NCBI GenBank assembly: GCA_964591275.1
Contig: CAZQAE010000013.1
Coordinates: 1-64,000 of the forward strand
Origin: G963674685 sp964591275
Lineage (GTDB): Bacteria > Lernaellota > Lernaellaia > JACKCT01
Direction: 5' to 3'
DNA: 64,000 nucleotides
Part shown: positions 52,543 to 60,463 of the stretch, one piece after another
How positions within the stretch are numbered: position 1 is the first letter of the stretch
How the letters are laid out: every line of letters starts with the position of its first letter
Made by a program: the position numbers and the translations under genes
The notes under the pieces: generated by a model
The model's database searches: none
What the model was told of the DNA's origin: nothing
Seen by the model: the letters and a program-made list of their open reading frames with translations, nothing else

Positions 52543-53097
52543 CTATTTCTTCGGCGCGTTGCGAGTTCCGCTACGCAGTTGTTCTTCAACAAGCCCCATG
52601 AACCTTTTATCTTCGGCGCGGACAAAGCCCCGATGCACGGTTCGGATGAAACCCGTTTTATCTATCAAATAGGAGGTTGGAAGATGCTCCACATGATATT
52701 TGTCGGCGACTCGATTGCCCTTATCAAGCATGATGGCCGCCGCGCACCCGTTTTCATCGACGTATTGTTGTAAGTCAGCCGGGTTCTGGCTTTGGGATAA
52801 AAACAGGATTCTCAAGTCCCATTCTTTAAAATGTTCCGCGATATTCCGGGCTTCATTCAATTGGATGATCGTCCGTTCATCGTCGGTGCGCCCGAAAATA
52901 ATCCAGACCACGGCGCCGTGCATATCCTTGAGCTGCTGCTTACCCCCATTCAGACGTTCAAGCTTGAAATTCGGCGCCTCTTCGCTCAGGGCGAGAAGCT
53001 CCATGTCAACATAGAATCCCGTGTTTTTCGCGGTGAAGAGGACTACGGCGGACAGGGCGAAAAACAGCGTCAGGGAAAGATACCGCCGAGTCAACAT
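52543..53097 (-). CDS. membrane-anchored thioredoxin-fold protein without CxxC
   Basis: The product has 184 residues from the ATG at 53097 (MLTRRYLSL). An N-terminal hydrophobic helix serves as anchor or signal. The domain resembles AhpC/TSA or TlpA/ResA folds: APNFKLERLNGGKQQLKDM, then WIIFGRTDDERTI where an active protein has WATWC.PC, then LFLSQSQNPADLQQYV and the cis-Pro-like LPTSYLIDKTGFI. With no redox Cys pair it cannot act as a thiol oxidoreductase in the normal way. It may be a binding or structural protein. It lies 109 bp upstream of the ABC genes on the same strand. Confidence 0.8.
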   Translation of the reverse strand: MLTRRYLSLTLFFALSAVVLFTAKNTGFYVDMELLALSEEAPNFKLERLNGGKQQLKDMHGAVVWIIFGRTDDERTIIQLNEARNIAEHFKEWDLRILFLSQSQNPADLQQYVDENGCAAAIMLDKGNRVADKYHVEHLPTSYLIDKTGFIRTVHRGFVRAEDKRFMGLVEEQLRSGTRNAPKK

Positions 53098-53201
53098 TTT
53101 CGTTGCGCCTGCATTCATGAGCGGAGTATAGACGGCATCGTCAAAAAAGCAAAACACGCAATCTTTGGAAACCAGATTTTCAGCCAAAGACTGCTTTGGG
53201 C

Positions 53202-53342
53202 GAGGAATCCCTTGTCCGGCGACGTCTCCGTATTGTCATTCCGACTGGAACGAAGTGGAATGGAGGAATCCCTTTGTCCAGCGACGTCTCCGTATTGTCA
53301 TTCCGACTGGAACGAAGTGGAATGGAGGAATCCCTTTGTTCG
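53202..53342. repeat. 62-bp direct repeats with internal hairpin
   Basis: Two nearly identical 62-bp units start at 53219 and 53281, and a partial one precedes them (53202-53218). Each includes CATTCC...ACT and AGT...GGAATG, which can pair, with the text CATTCCGACTGGAACGAAGT at its core. This motif family is widespread as an intergenic repeat in many bacteria. Confidence 0.8.
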
Positions 53343-53593
53343 ACAGGCAGCGCGACGATTTGAGGGATTTCTAAAGCTCCGTTTTTCTCCGGTCGAAAAA
53401 ACAAGAGCCGCCAAAGGCAAAGAGCTTCGCTTTGGCGTTGACCAATCCGCTTTCTCGTCGCTCAGTCCCTTTTAGAAGCAATAGCGCCGCTGGATGCCGG
53501 GACTCTTTTCTTCACATGTGAGGTCATTTTGCGCCCAGGCAAAGCGCCCGAAAGTCAACTCCGTTACGGATTTGAACAATGCGGCTTTGCGAA

Positions 53594-53727
53594 TCAGGGA
53601 GCTAACGACCTGGCAAGGCGAAAGCCCAGGCCGGAGTTACGGCTGCCGGGATCGAAGTTGCCGCGATTAGCTGACCGGCAGTACCTAGCACCGCGGTACC
53701 CGCTGCCGCCGCGATTCACCCGGTCCG
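53594..53727 (-). pseudogene. orphan C-terminus of an FGE-sulfatase-fold protein, DGR-like variable region
   Basis: The last ~43 codons of a minus-strand frame read RVNRGGSGYRGARYCRSANR..., then NFDPGSRNSGLGFRLARS, the exact C-terminal block of FGE-fold proteins. Upstream of 53727 the frame loses all similarity, so only the tail is present. In this block the codons at the surface-loop positions are TAC, CGC, GGT, TAC, GGC, TTC, AGC, TCC and GGC. All keep C or T in the third position, as expected from AAC/AAT codons whose adenines were changed. This is the signature of a diversity-generating retroelement target. It may be a remnant or an orphan variable cassette. Confidence 0.6.
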
Positions 53728-53904
53728 GGCCGGCGAGCTTGTGATCGAAATCGGCAAAGCAGTTCGGGATAGCATCCAAAAGCCTGAGAAGCCCAAAGGG
53801 TGAGGCTGCGAAGGGGGCCGGTGGGATCATTAGGATCCTGCCGGTTCCTGGAAATCTCGTGCTCGTTCTTTTCCGTCCGAATTATTTCTTACACTGAAGC
53901 ACAG

Positions 53905-56742
53905 TCACGGCGTCCATTCATCCGCGCCGATGTCCCAGCCCGCGCCGTATGGACGCGGATCGCCGTCGAAATCGAAGTCAACGAAGCCAGCGCTAATGTA
54001 ATCCGGTACGGGATCAATGCCGGTGTCCTTGCAGGGGCTGGATGCTGTCAGATGGTAGGCATCAACATCGAACAATGGATCGTCACTTATATTTCCCGAT
54101 GCCTCAGCGCAGCCTGTCCAAGTGCAGGCGTTGACATCGCCAATTGTATTTGCCACGCATTCATTAGTGCCGCTGTAGGAATCGTGATACCAAACCATGC
54201 AATCCATATCCGCGCCCCAAATGTCATTGTTCACCAAGGTCGCCGTGCTTTTGACGTTGTATACGCCGCGGCTGATGTTGCTTCCCGACCCGCCGTCAAT
54301 GGTGTTGTTCGCCAGCGTCATCGTGCTTTCACCATTGAACACGCCACAGCTGCTGTTTCCCGACCCGCCGTTGATGACGTTGTTCGCCAGCGTCGCCGTG
54401 CTGCTGCCGCCGCCGAAGGGTTTGAGGTTGAACACGCCGTAGCTGTCATCACTACCCGACCCGCCGTCGATGACGTTGTTCGCCAGCGTCGCCATGCCGG
54501 AGGAGTTGTACACGCCGATGCTCTTGCTTGCCCCTGACCCGCCGTCAATGGTGTTGTTCGCCAGCGTCATCGTGCCGTCGTTGCGTACGCCGCAGCTGCT
54601 GCTTCCCGACCCGCCGTTGATGACGTTGTTCACCAGCGTCGCCGTGAAGGGGGAGGTGGAGTTGTACACGCCGCAGCTGCTGCTTCCCGACCCGCCGTTG
54701 ATGACGTTGTTCGCCAGCGTTGTCCTGCTGCTGCCGCCGAAGTTGTACACGCCGAAGCTGTAGTCGCTTTCCGACCCGCCGTTGATGACGTTGTTCGCCA
54801 ACGTTGTCCTGCCAGAATAGTTGTACACGCCGTAGCTGTAGCTGCCTCCCGACCCGCCATTGATGGCGTTGTCCACTATCGTCGCCGTGCCTTGGCCGTT
54901 GTACACGCCGTAGCTGTCATCACTACCCGACCCGCCGTTGATGACGTTGTTCGCCAGCGTCGTCGCCGTGCCGAAGTGGTTGTACACGCCGAAGCTGTAG
55001 CTGCTTCCCGACCCGCCATTGATGACGTTGTTCGCCAGCGTAACCGTGCAATTGTCGATGTACACGCCGTATGTGCTAGAATCTTCTGTTCCTCCGTTGA
55101 TGGTGAAGCCTTGAACGGCTGTTGTCTCGGCGCCGCCAATCAAAACAGCGGTGCTTGTCGAAGCGTTTATCGTCGTTGTGTAGCCGTCGATATTCCTGGT
55201 CCAGCCGGCGGATTCGTAAGCGCCAAAAAGTGAAACTTCCGTTTCCACATCTTCCGTGTAATTGCCCGTCGCAACAAAAACGGACTTGTCGGTTAAAGAC
55301 GCCAGAACTGCGCCGGCGTTGATCGTTCGCTTAGGCGCCGCCATTGTGCCTGGATTGGCGTCGTCGCCCGTCGTTGCAATAAAGACGCCGGTGGCGTCGC
55401 TGCGCACAATATCCCCCCCATTGCAGTCCTGGTCGATGCCGTCGTCGGGCAATTCCTGTGCGCCGGGATATATGAGAAAATCGTTGTCATCACAGTCCGT
55501 TCCGGGAATGACAGGCGCTTCGGCCTGGTCGTCTCCATAGCCGTCCCCATCAGTATCGCGCATGCAGGCCACAGGATCTTCAAGAGGCAAATTTCCAGGG
55601 AACATATCGGCGACGTTATCATCGCAGTCTGTTCCGGGAATGATGGGTGCGTCAACCTGCTCGTCTCCATAATCATCCCCGTCCCAATCTTTCATGCAGG
55701 CTGCAGGATCATCCAGAGGCGCGGATCCGGGGAAACAATTGGCGTCAAGGTCATCGCAGTCAATAACACCGCCGCTTGTGCCAAGAGCCGCGAATCCATC
55801 GGCATCCGTGTCCCCGCTTGCCGTGTCTCCAATCAGTCCGTCGCAGTTCCAATCGATGAAGTCCAATCCGTCGTCCGTAACACCGGGTTTGATCAGGTAG
55901 TCGTTGTCGTTGCAGTCGTCGCCGCCGGTTGCCTCCGACTGGTAGCCATCACAGTCTTCATCGAAACCCTCGTCTATTGTACCGTCGCAGTTGTTGTCCA
56001 CGCCGTCGAAAACCTCTTCCGCGCCGGGATTGACCGCGTTGTTCGTATCGTCGCAATCGCCGATAGCTTCCGAGTAGCCGTCGCTGTCATTGTCCTCATC
56101 CAAGGGGCCATTGTTGACCTGCTCACTTTCACAAGAGGGCGGGGGCATGGTTGTGGTAGTAGTTGAAGTCGTCGAAGTTGTTGTGGTCGGCTCCTGAATC
56201 GTTGTTGTCGTCGGCTCAACCGTGGTGGTTGTCGGCTCAACCGTGGTCGTCGTAGTTGGCTCAACCGTGGTCGTTGTAGTTGACACAGTTGTTGTTGTCG
56301 TGGTCGGTTCCTGCGTTGTTGTTGTTGGGGAAGCGGTTGTCGTTGTGGTCGTGTCGTCATCCGCATCGTCATCGCCGGTCGATGTTTGCACGTATTCCTT
56401 GCAATCGCTCTCGTAATCGCGGATGCAGGATTTGAAATCTTCACATGTCGTGGATAATTGATAGCAATCGTACACACACTTTCCGAAATCCGGATCATTG
56501 CACACCTCTTCATCCTGAACCGTGAAAGCGGTGCATTCTTTCATATCCTCCGCAATAAGGCCGCAGGCATCCACATAGTCCTCTTCCTCGACCGACTCTT
56601 CGATGGCTTCCTCATTGTCCTTGGACAAAGATTCCTCCACCGCGTCCTTCAGGCTATCGCCTTTATCGGTGCAGCCGAGGACGAAAACCAAGACGAGAAG
56701 AATCAAGACCAACGATGCGGAGATCAATTTTCTGTTCAACAT
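53905..56742 (-). CDS. modular lipoprotein: TDKGDS N-domain, Thr linker, MopE-like repeats, beta-helix repeats
   Basis: The product has 945 residues. The lipobox is LVFVLGC; then a ~110-residue domain with eight or so Cys that begins TDKGDSLKDAVEESLSK and is shared with the next gene. A long Thr-rich linker (~130-200) follows. Residues ~210-440 hold MopE-type repeats (DCDDTNNAVNPGAEE, DGVDNNCDGTIDEG, DGDGYGDD), likely calcium or copper binding. Residues ~450-900 form a right-handed beta-helix built of ~28-31-residue repeats (LANNVINGGSGS..YGVYN). The tail ends FDGDPRPYGAGWDIGADEWT, typical of such secreted proteins. It is probably a surface-exposed structural or adhesive protein. Confidence 0.82.
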   Translation of the reverse strand: MLNRKLISASLVLILLVLVFVLGCTDKGDSLKDAVEESLSKDNEEAIEESVEEEDYVDACGLIAEDMKECTAFTVQDEEVCNDPDFGKCVYDCYQLSTTCEDFKSCIRDYESDCKEYVQTSTGDDDADDDTTTTTTASPTTTTQEPTTTTTTVSTTTTTVEPTTTTTVEPTTTTVEPTTTTIQEPTTTTSTTSTTTTTMPPPSCESEQVNNGPLDEDNDSDGYSEAIGDCDDTNNAVNPGAEEVFDGVDNNCDGTIDEGFDEDCDGYQSEATGGDDCNDNDYLIKPGVTDDGLDFIDWNCDGLIGDTASGDTDADGFAALGTSGGVIDCDDLDANCFPGSAPLDDPAACMKDWDGDDYGDEQVDAPIIPGTDCDDNVADMFPGNLPLEDPVACMRDTDGDGYGDDQAEAPVIPGTDCDDNDFLIYPGAQELPDDGIDQDCNGGDIVRSDATGVFIATTGDDANPGTMAAPKRTINAGAVLASLTDKSVFVATGNYTEDVETEVSLFGAYESAGWTRNIDGYTTTINASTSTAVLIGGAETTAVQGFTINGGTEDSSTYGVYIDNCTVTLANNVINGGSGSSYSFGVYNHFGTATTLANNVINGGSGSDDSYGVYNGQGTATIVDNAINGGSGGSYSYGVYNYSGRTTLANNVINGGSESDYSFGVYNFGGSSRTTLANNVINGGSGSSSCGVYNSTSPFTATLVNNVINGGSGSSSCGVRNDGTMTLANNTIDGGSGASKSIGVYNSSGMATLANNVIDGGSGSDDSYGVFNLKPFGGGSSTATLANNVINGGSGNSSCGVFNGESTMTLANNTIDGGSGSNISRGVYNVKSTATLVNNDIWGADMDCMVWYHDSYSGTNECVANTIGDVNACTWTGCAEASGNISDDPLFDVDAYHLTASSPCKDTGIDPVPDYISAGFVDFDFDGDPRPYGAGWDIGADEWTP
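54230..55065 (-). repeat. intragenic tandem repeats in the beta-helix region
   Basis: About ten units of roughly 80-95 bp encode LANNVINGGSG-like turns. Several stretches are nearly identical at the DNA level (for example the repeated coding of NNVINGGSGSSSCGV), while the segment between is variable in length and sequence. This is prone to copy-number change. Confidence 0.75.
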
Positions 56743-56833
56743 GCCTCATCCTTACATCTTTTGACTTTTATCGCGACCAGAGCTTCGCCCCATACCCCAA
56801 AAGGGTAAAAGGGCAAAAGAGTCCAAGGGTAAA

Positions 56834-58057
56834 TCAGTCCCGGGAACAACGGAACCCGGGGTTGTGGTACGTGTTGAAAGGGACGCCCCAGCCCCGGTCC
56901 GACGCACGCAGGTACATGGAACCATAGCTCCGGCAACCGCCGCGCAAAACACGGTACATACCGGAAGCCGGTCCCGGAAGATCGGTTGATGGGCTGGTGG
57001 AATAGTAGGTTGACGAGTACCAGTCGTTCACCCATTCCCACACATTGCCAGCCATATCGTGCGCGCCATAAGGACTGCGTCCATCAGTTGTCTGATACGC
57101 GCCGCCGTGGTCGCTGCCGTCGAAGTATCCAACCGGCGTCGTATCATTATCGTAGGGGTCGCCGGAGTCCCTGTAATTTGCGGCATTGGTGATCATCGTG
57201 TCGCCCCAAGGGTAGATGTAGTGTTCCGCGGCGCCCTTGGCAGCCTTTTCCCACTCGGCTTCCGTGGGCAGGCGCTTGCCCTGCACCTCGCAATAAGCCT
57301 TTGCGCCGAACCAGGAAACCATCACCAGAGGATGATCTTCAAAACCCGCATCTGCGGACCAGACGCCGCCGGATTCGCTCAGGCGCAGATCAGGAGAATC
57401 CGCATCCACACACTCGTATCCGTCGCAGTCGTTGCCGTTGGCGGTCAGGAACTCCGCATAGCTTTCGTTGGTCACTTCGTAGGTGTCGATGTAATACGCA
57501 GACAACCAGACCTCATGGCGGGGGCTTTCATTGGCATCGCAGCTTCCATCCTCCGGCTCGCAACCCATCTGGAATGCGCCCTCGGGCACGGAAACCTCCT
57601 CGTCGTCGGGATTCCCTGTCGTGGTTGTTGTTGAGGTCGTAGTGACGATTGTCGTGGTTGTCGTTGTGGTCGTGTCGTCATCGCCGGAAGCGCTCTGAGC
57701 GTAATCAGAACACGCGCTGCCCGACTGTTGCAGGCATTGTAAAAAATCTTCGCAGGAACTCATGGAGTTATAACAATCGTAGACACATTGCCCGTAGGCC
57801 ACGTCTTCGCAAACTTCCGAATCTTTTATTATGAGATCCGAGCATTTCGCTGCGTCCTGCTTAATAAGCACGCAGACTTCCACCCAGTCCTCGTCCTCCA
57901 CAGCTTCATTGGCCGCTTCCTCGTTTTCCTTGCTCAGGGATTCCTCCACCGCGTCCTTCAGGCTATCGCCTTTATCGGTGCAGGCGACGAAAAACCAGGC
58001 AGTAAAAACCGTAATTAGGATAGCCGTTAAAAGGATTGCGCTTATAGTGGACTTCAC
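56834..58057 (-). CDS. modular lipoprotein: TDKGDS N-domain, Thr linker, FGE-fold domain
   Basis: The product has 407 residues. A lipobox-like AWFFVAC is followed by the same Cys-rich N-domain as the 53.9-kb gene (TDKGDSLKDAVEESLSK), then a Thr-rich linker (~140-160), then a complete FGE-sulfatase fold: VPEGAFQMGCEPEDGSC, AYYIDTYEVTNESYAEF, LPTEAEWEKAAKG, YPWGDTMITN, YGAHDMAGNVWEWVNDWY and GFRCSRD. In the final loop (RGGCRSYGSMYLRASDRG...) the codons AGC, TAT, GGT, TAC, GAC, GGC, GGC, GTC, TTC, TAC and CAC again look like altered AAY. The enzyme-type copper Cys pair is absent. It is a possible variable surface receptor. Confidence 0.85.
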   Translation of the reverse strand: MKSTISAILLTAILITVFTAWFFVACTDKGDSLKDAVEESLSKENEEAANEAVEDEDWVEVCVLIKQDAAKCSDLIIKDSEVCEDVAYGQCVYDCYNSMSSCEDFLQCLQQSGSACSDYAQSASGDDDTTTTTTTTIVTTTSTTTTTGNPDDEEVSVPEGAFQMGCEPEDGSCDANESPRHEVWLSAYYIDTYEVTNESYAEFLTANGNDCDGYECVDADSPDLRLSESGGVWSADAGFEDHPLVMVSWFGAKAYCEVQGKRLPTEAEWEKAAKGAAEHYIYPWGDTMITNAANYRDSGDPYDNDTTPVGYFDGSDHGGAYQTTDGRSPYGAHDMAGNVWEWVNDWYSSTYYSTSPSTDLPGPASGMYRVLRGGCRSYGSMYLRASDRGWGVPFNTYHNPGFRCSRD

Positions 58058-58072
58058 TTTGGACTCCTTTTT

Positions 58073-58687
58073 CTAAAACGCGTAGTTCAGATTCATGAGG
58101 ACCGCGACATTGTGCATTTCTCGATCGTAACCGCCAACATCGGCTTTAGGGGCGTAGTTGTAGCTGAGATCGAGACCCATCCCGAATTGGCCCGTCAGGA
58201 AGTAGTCAAAGCCGACGACGCCGTAAAATGAAAAACCAATGTCGCTGGAAGATCCTGTTTTTCTATCCTTGCCGGGCGCTTTTACGCTCCAGTTGATGTT
58301 GATGTAGTCCATGCCGGCCCCAGCGCCAATATAGGGATTCCACCGGCGATCCGGGAGGACCTCATAATTCAGGCTCAGCGTCGCCGGAACCAAGGTGAAC
58401 TCCTCCGAAATGTCGACGGTTTGTCCTTCGATGTCCGTATCCTGAGAGACCTCCCCCATCCAGAAGCCTGTGCGGAGTTGGGACGAAATATTGGGAATGA
58501 AATATCGTTTGTAGGCCAAGTTGGCGCCGTATAAAGAGATACCCGAGTCGGGTATGGAATTTGGGTCAGGGAGGATTCTCCGAACACCGGGAGAAAACGT
58601 GATCACATTATTGATTTCTCCGGCGCGCACGAGACCGAAGGAAAAGAGGACGATAGCCAGGGCCGATAGAATAGTTTTCATACGCAT
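58073..58687 (-). CDS. outer-membrane beta-barrel protein
   Basis: The product has 204 residues. A signal peptide ends near LVRAGE. Alternating hydrophobic strands follow (SLYGANLAYKRYFI, LRTGFWMG, PATLSLNYEVL, NPYIGAGAGMDYI, FSFYGVVGFDYFL, FGMGLDLSYNY), and the C-terminal residue is Phe (MNLNYAF), the classic barrel-insertion signal. It resembles small eight-stranded barrels (OmpW/OmpA-like). Its ATG directly abuts the stop of the caspase-like gene, so it is translated from the same message, and the two products may act together at the envelope. Confidence 0.85.
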   Translation of the reverse strand: MRMKTILSALAIVLFSFGLVRAGEINNVITFSPGVRRILPDPNSIPDSGISLYGANLAYKRYFIPNISSQLRTGFWMGEVSQDTDIEGQTVDISEEFTLVPATLSLNYEVLPDRRWNPYIGAGAGMDYININWSVKAPGKDRKTGSSSDIGFSFYGVVGFDYFLTGQFGMGLDLSYNYAPKADVGGYDREMHNVAVLMNLNYAF

Positions 58688-60463
58688 TTAATCTTTCTCC
58701 TGATATTTGCGAACGGCAAAGACCCGCTCAAAGGAAGCTCCGCGACGGGGCAGGCTCCTTGTCCCGCCATTGGCAAAATCCAGTCCCTTCTTTTTACTTT
58801 CGGCCCACAGCCACCACCCGTTCGTGTGGAAGATCAAGTCCATATTCCGGCTGCCCGCGCCTTTCTCGTAGAGGCTGCGCAATTCCTGAACCGATGGAAG
58901 ACTCCATCCGCCGCCGCCCGCCGCCAAGGTCTCGGCCCACTTCTTCGATTGTTTCCAGGGCATATCACGATCCGGCCCGACAAACCATTCCAATCCGGTC
59001 TTGGTGTCCCGGATCGACCAGTGGGCCGTCGCCTCAAAACGGCTTTTCTTTTTTCCTTCCGAGTAGATGTTCGCCTTCGAGAAGATGGCGGGCGTATTCA
59101 CTTCCGTGGGGACGTTTTTCTTCGCGATCTTTTTCTGCTGCTCTTCGATCCGCTTTTTCTTGGCTTCGAGTTTCGCCTTTTCCGCAGCCAGACGCTCAGC
59201 ATTAGCCTTCCTTTGCTCCACCTTGGCTTTTTCCAGAGCGATTCGAGTCTCTTCGGCCTTTTTTCGTTCCGCCTCCCGCGCGGCTACTTCCGCCTTCTTA
59301 CGTTCCTTTTCCAACCGCACCTGTTCAGTGACCTTGCGTTCCGCCCACAGCCTCGCCTCTTCGGTTTTATGCCTTTCAGCTTTGACCCGGGCCGTCTCCG
59401 CTGCCATCCACGCTTTTTCGGCCTTTCTGATTTTGGCCTCGCGACGGGCTTGTTCCTCGGACGCTTTCCTCTCTTCGGCCGCTTTGCGTTCGTTCTCGGC
59501 GGCGATACGGCCTTCCTCGACCTTCTTCGTCATGGCCTCGATGGCCGCCATTTGTTTCACAAGTTCTTTCTTCTGGGTTTCAAATTCAGCTTTCTGCCTA
59601 TCCAATTCCTCTTTGGCCTTGCCGATGCTGGCGACGGTTCCTTTTCGCGCGAAAACAAATTGCCCGCTGCCAAGCATCGTGCCGTAATCGGGCGTCTGGT
59701 TGCGATTGCGCGCCCGGACATTCTGTTCCGCATAGAGCCCAAGTTCCTTGAATGTGATGTACCCGTTGTTGTCGTAATCGGCGTTGCCGTTTAGGCCTTC
59801 AATCAAGACATCGGTAAACAAGCCATCAACGGCGGGCTGGTTGGCCATACCTGCTGTGATTCCGTAGGCGCCTCTCTGGGCAAGGTAATCAGCTACAGCT
59901 CCATCAGTGGTCGCCGCTCGTGTCAGTAGGGTGCCGGAAAAGCAGGAATCCATGATGAATAAGACATGCTTGGCTCGACAATGGTTTTGGATTTCCGACC
60001 GTAGCTGATCCATCGGGATATACGTAGATGCATCTCTGGACTTGCCGTCGGTGGGTACGAGATATCCAATGTCCATACCGCCCCAAGCCGCCTTTTCCGT
60101 ATAGCCGTGCCCAGAATAGTAGAAAATCAAACGATCATTAGGTCCAGCTTTCATGGCGATTCTTCGCAATTCAGCTATGATGTTTGCTGCCGTCGCTTTC
60201 TCATCCAAGAGTTTCGTAACGGCAATGTCCTGGCCTGCAAGGAATTTTGCCATCTTTCGCGCATCGCTGACGGCCGCGCTCAGCTTCGGCCATCCGCCCG
60301 GATAGGCGTTGATCCCGACGACAAGAGCAAAACCATTTTCGTACCACCCCGGCACCGGTTCTGGTGCACCGGCAAATCCGCCGCCGCGCTGCTGCGCCCA
60401 GGCCGGCGGCGCCATAATCACAAGCGTTATGCCAAGCAGAATAAACAAGCCGATCCGTTTCAT
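58688..60463 (-). CDS. secreted caspase-like peptidase with EF-hand, coiled coil and DUF1566
   Basis: The product has 591 residues. A signal peptide ends at PPAWAQQ. Residues ~40-225 are a peptidase C14 (metacaspase/orthocaspase) domain: GFALVVGINAYPG, catalytic His119 in YYSGHGYTEK and Cys174 in FIMDSCFSGTLL. Residues 229-240 (DYDNNGYITFKE) form a canonical EF-hand loop, so calcium could gate activity, as for some orthocaspases. Residues ~275-455 are a charged coiled coil rich in Ala, Glu, Lys and Arg. Residues ~475-588 are a DUF1566-type C-lectin-like domain (TKTGLEWFVG, WSLPSVQELRSLY). The signal peptide places it in the periplasm or outside. Substrate and role unknown. Confidence 0.85.
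   Translation of the reverse strand: MKRIGLFILLGITLVIMAPPAWAQQRGGGFAGAPEPVPGWYENGFALVVGINAYPGGWPKLSAAVSDARKMAKFLAGQDIAVTKLLDEKATAANIIAELRRIAMKAGPNDRLIFYYSGHGYTEKAAWGGMDIGYLVPTDGKSRDASTYIPMDQLRSEIQNHCRAKHVLFIMDSCFSGTLLTRAATTDGAVADYLAQRGAYGITAGMANQPAVDGLFTDVLIEGLNGNADYDNNGYITFKELGLYAEQNVRARNRNQTPDYGTMLGSGQFVFARKGTVASIGKAKEELDRQKAEFETQKKELVKQMAAIEAMTKKVEEGRIAAENERKAAEERKASEEQARREAKIRKAEKAWMAAETARVKAERHKTEEARLWAERKVTEQVRLEKERKKAEVAAREAERKKAEETRIALEKAKVEQRKANAERLAAEKAKLEAKKKRIEEQQKKIAKKNVPTEVNTPAIFSKANIYSEGKKKSRFEATAHWSIRDTKTGLEWFVGPDRDMPWKQSKKWAETLAAGGGGWSLPSVQELRSLYEKGAGSRNMDLIFHTNGWWLWAESKKKGLDFANGGTRSLPRRGASFERVFAVRKYQEKD

Noticed and set aside
53098..58057. Diversity-generating retroelement with its own reverse transcriptase in the window
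   Set aside because: No ORF has reverse-transcriptase motifs such as YxDD, and no AAC-rich template repeat was found. Only target-like tails are present, so only a hypothesis is reported.
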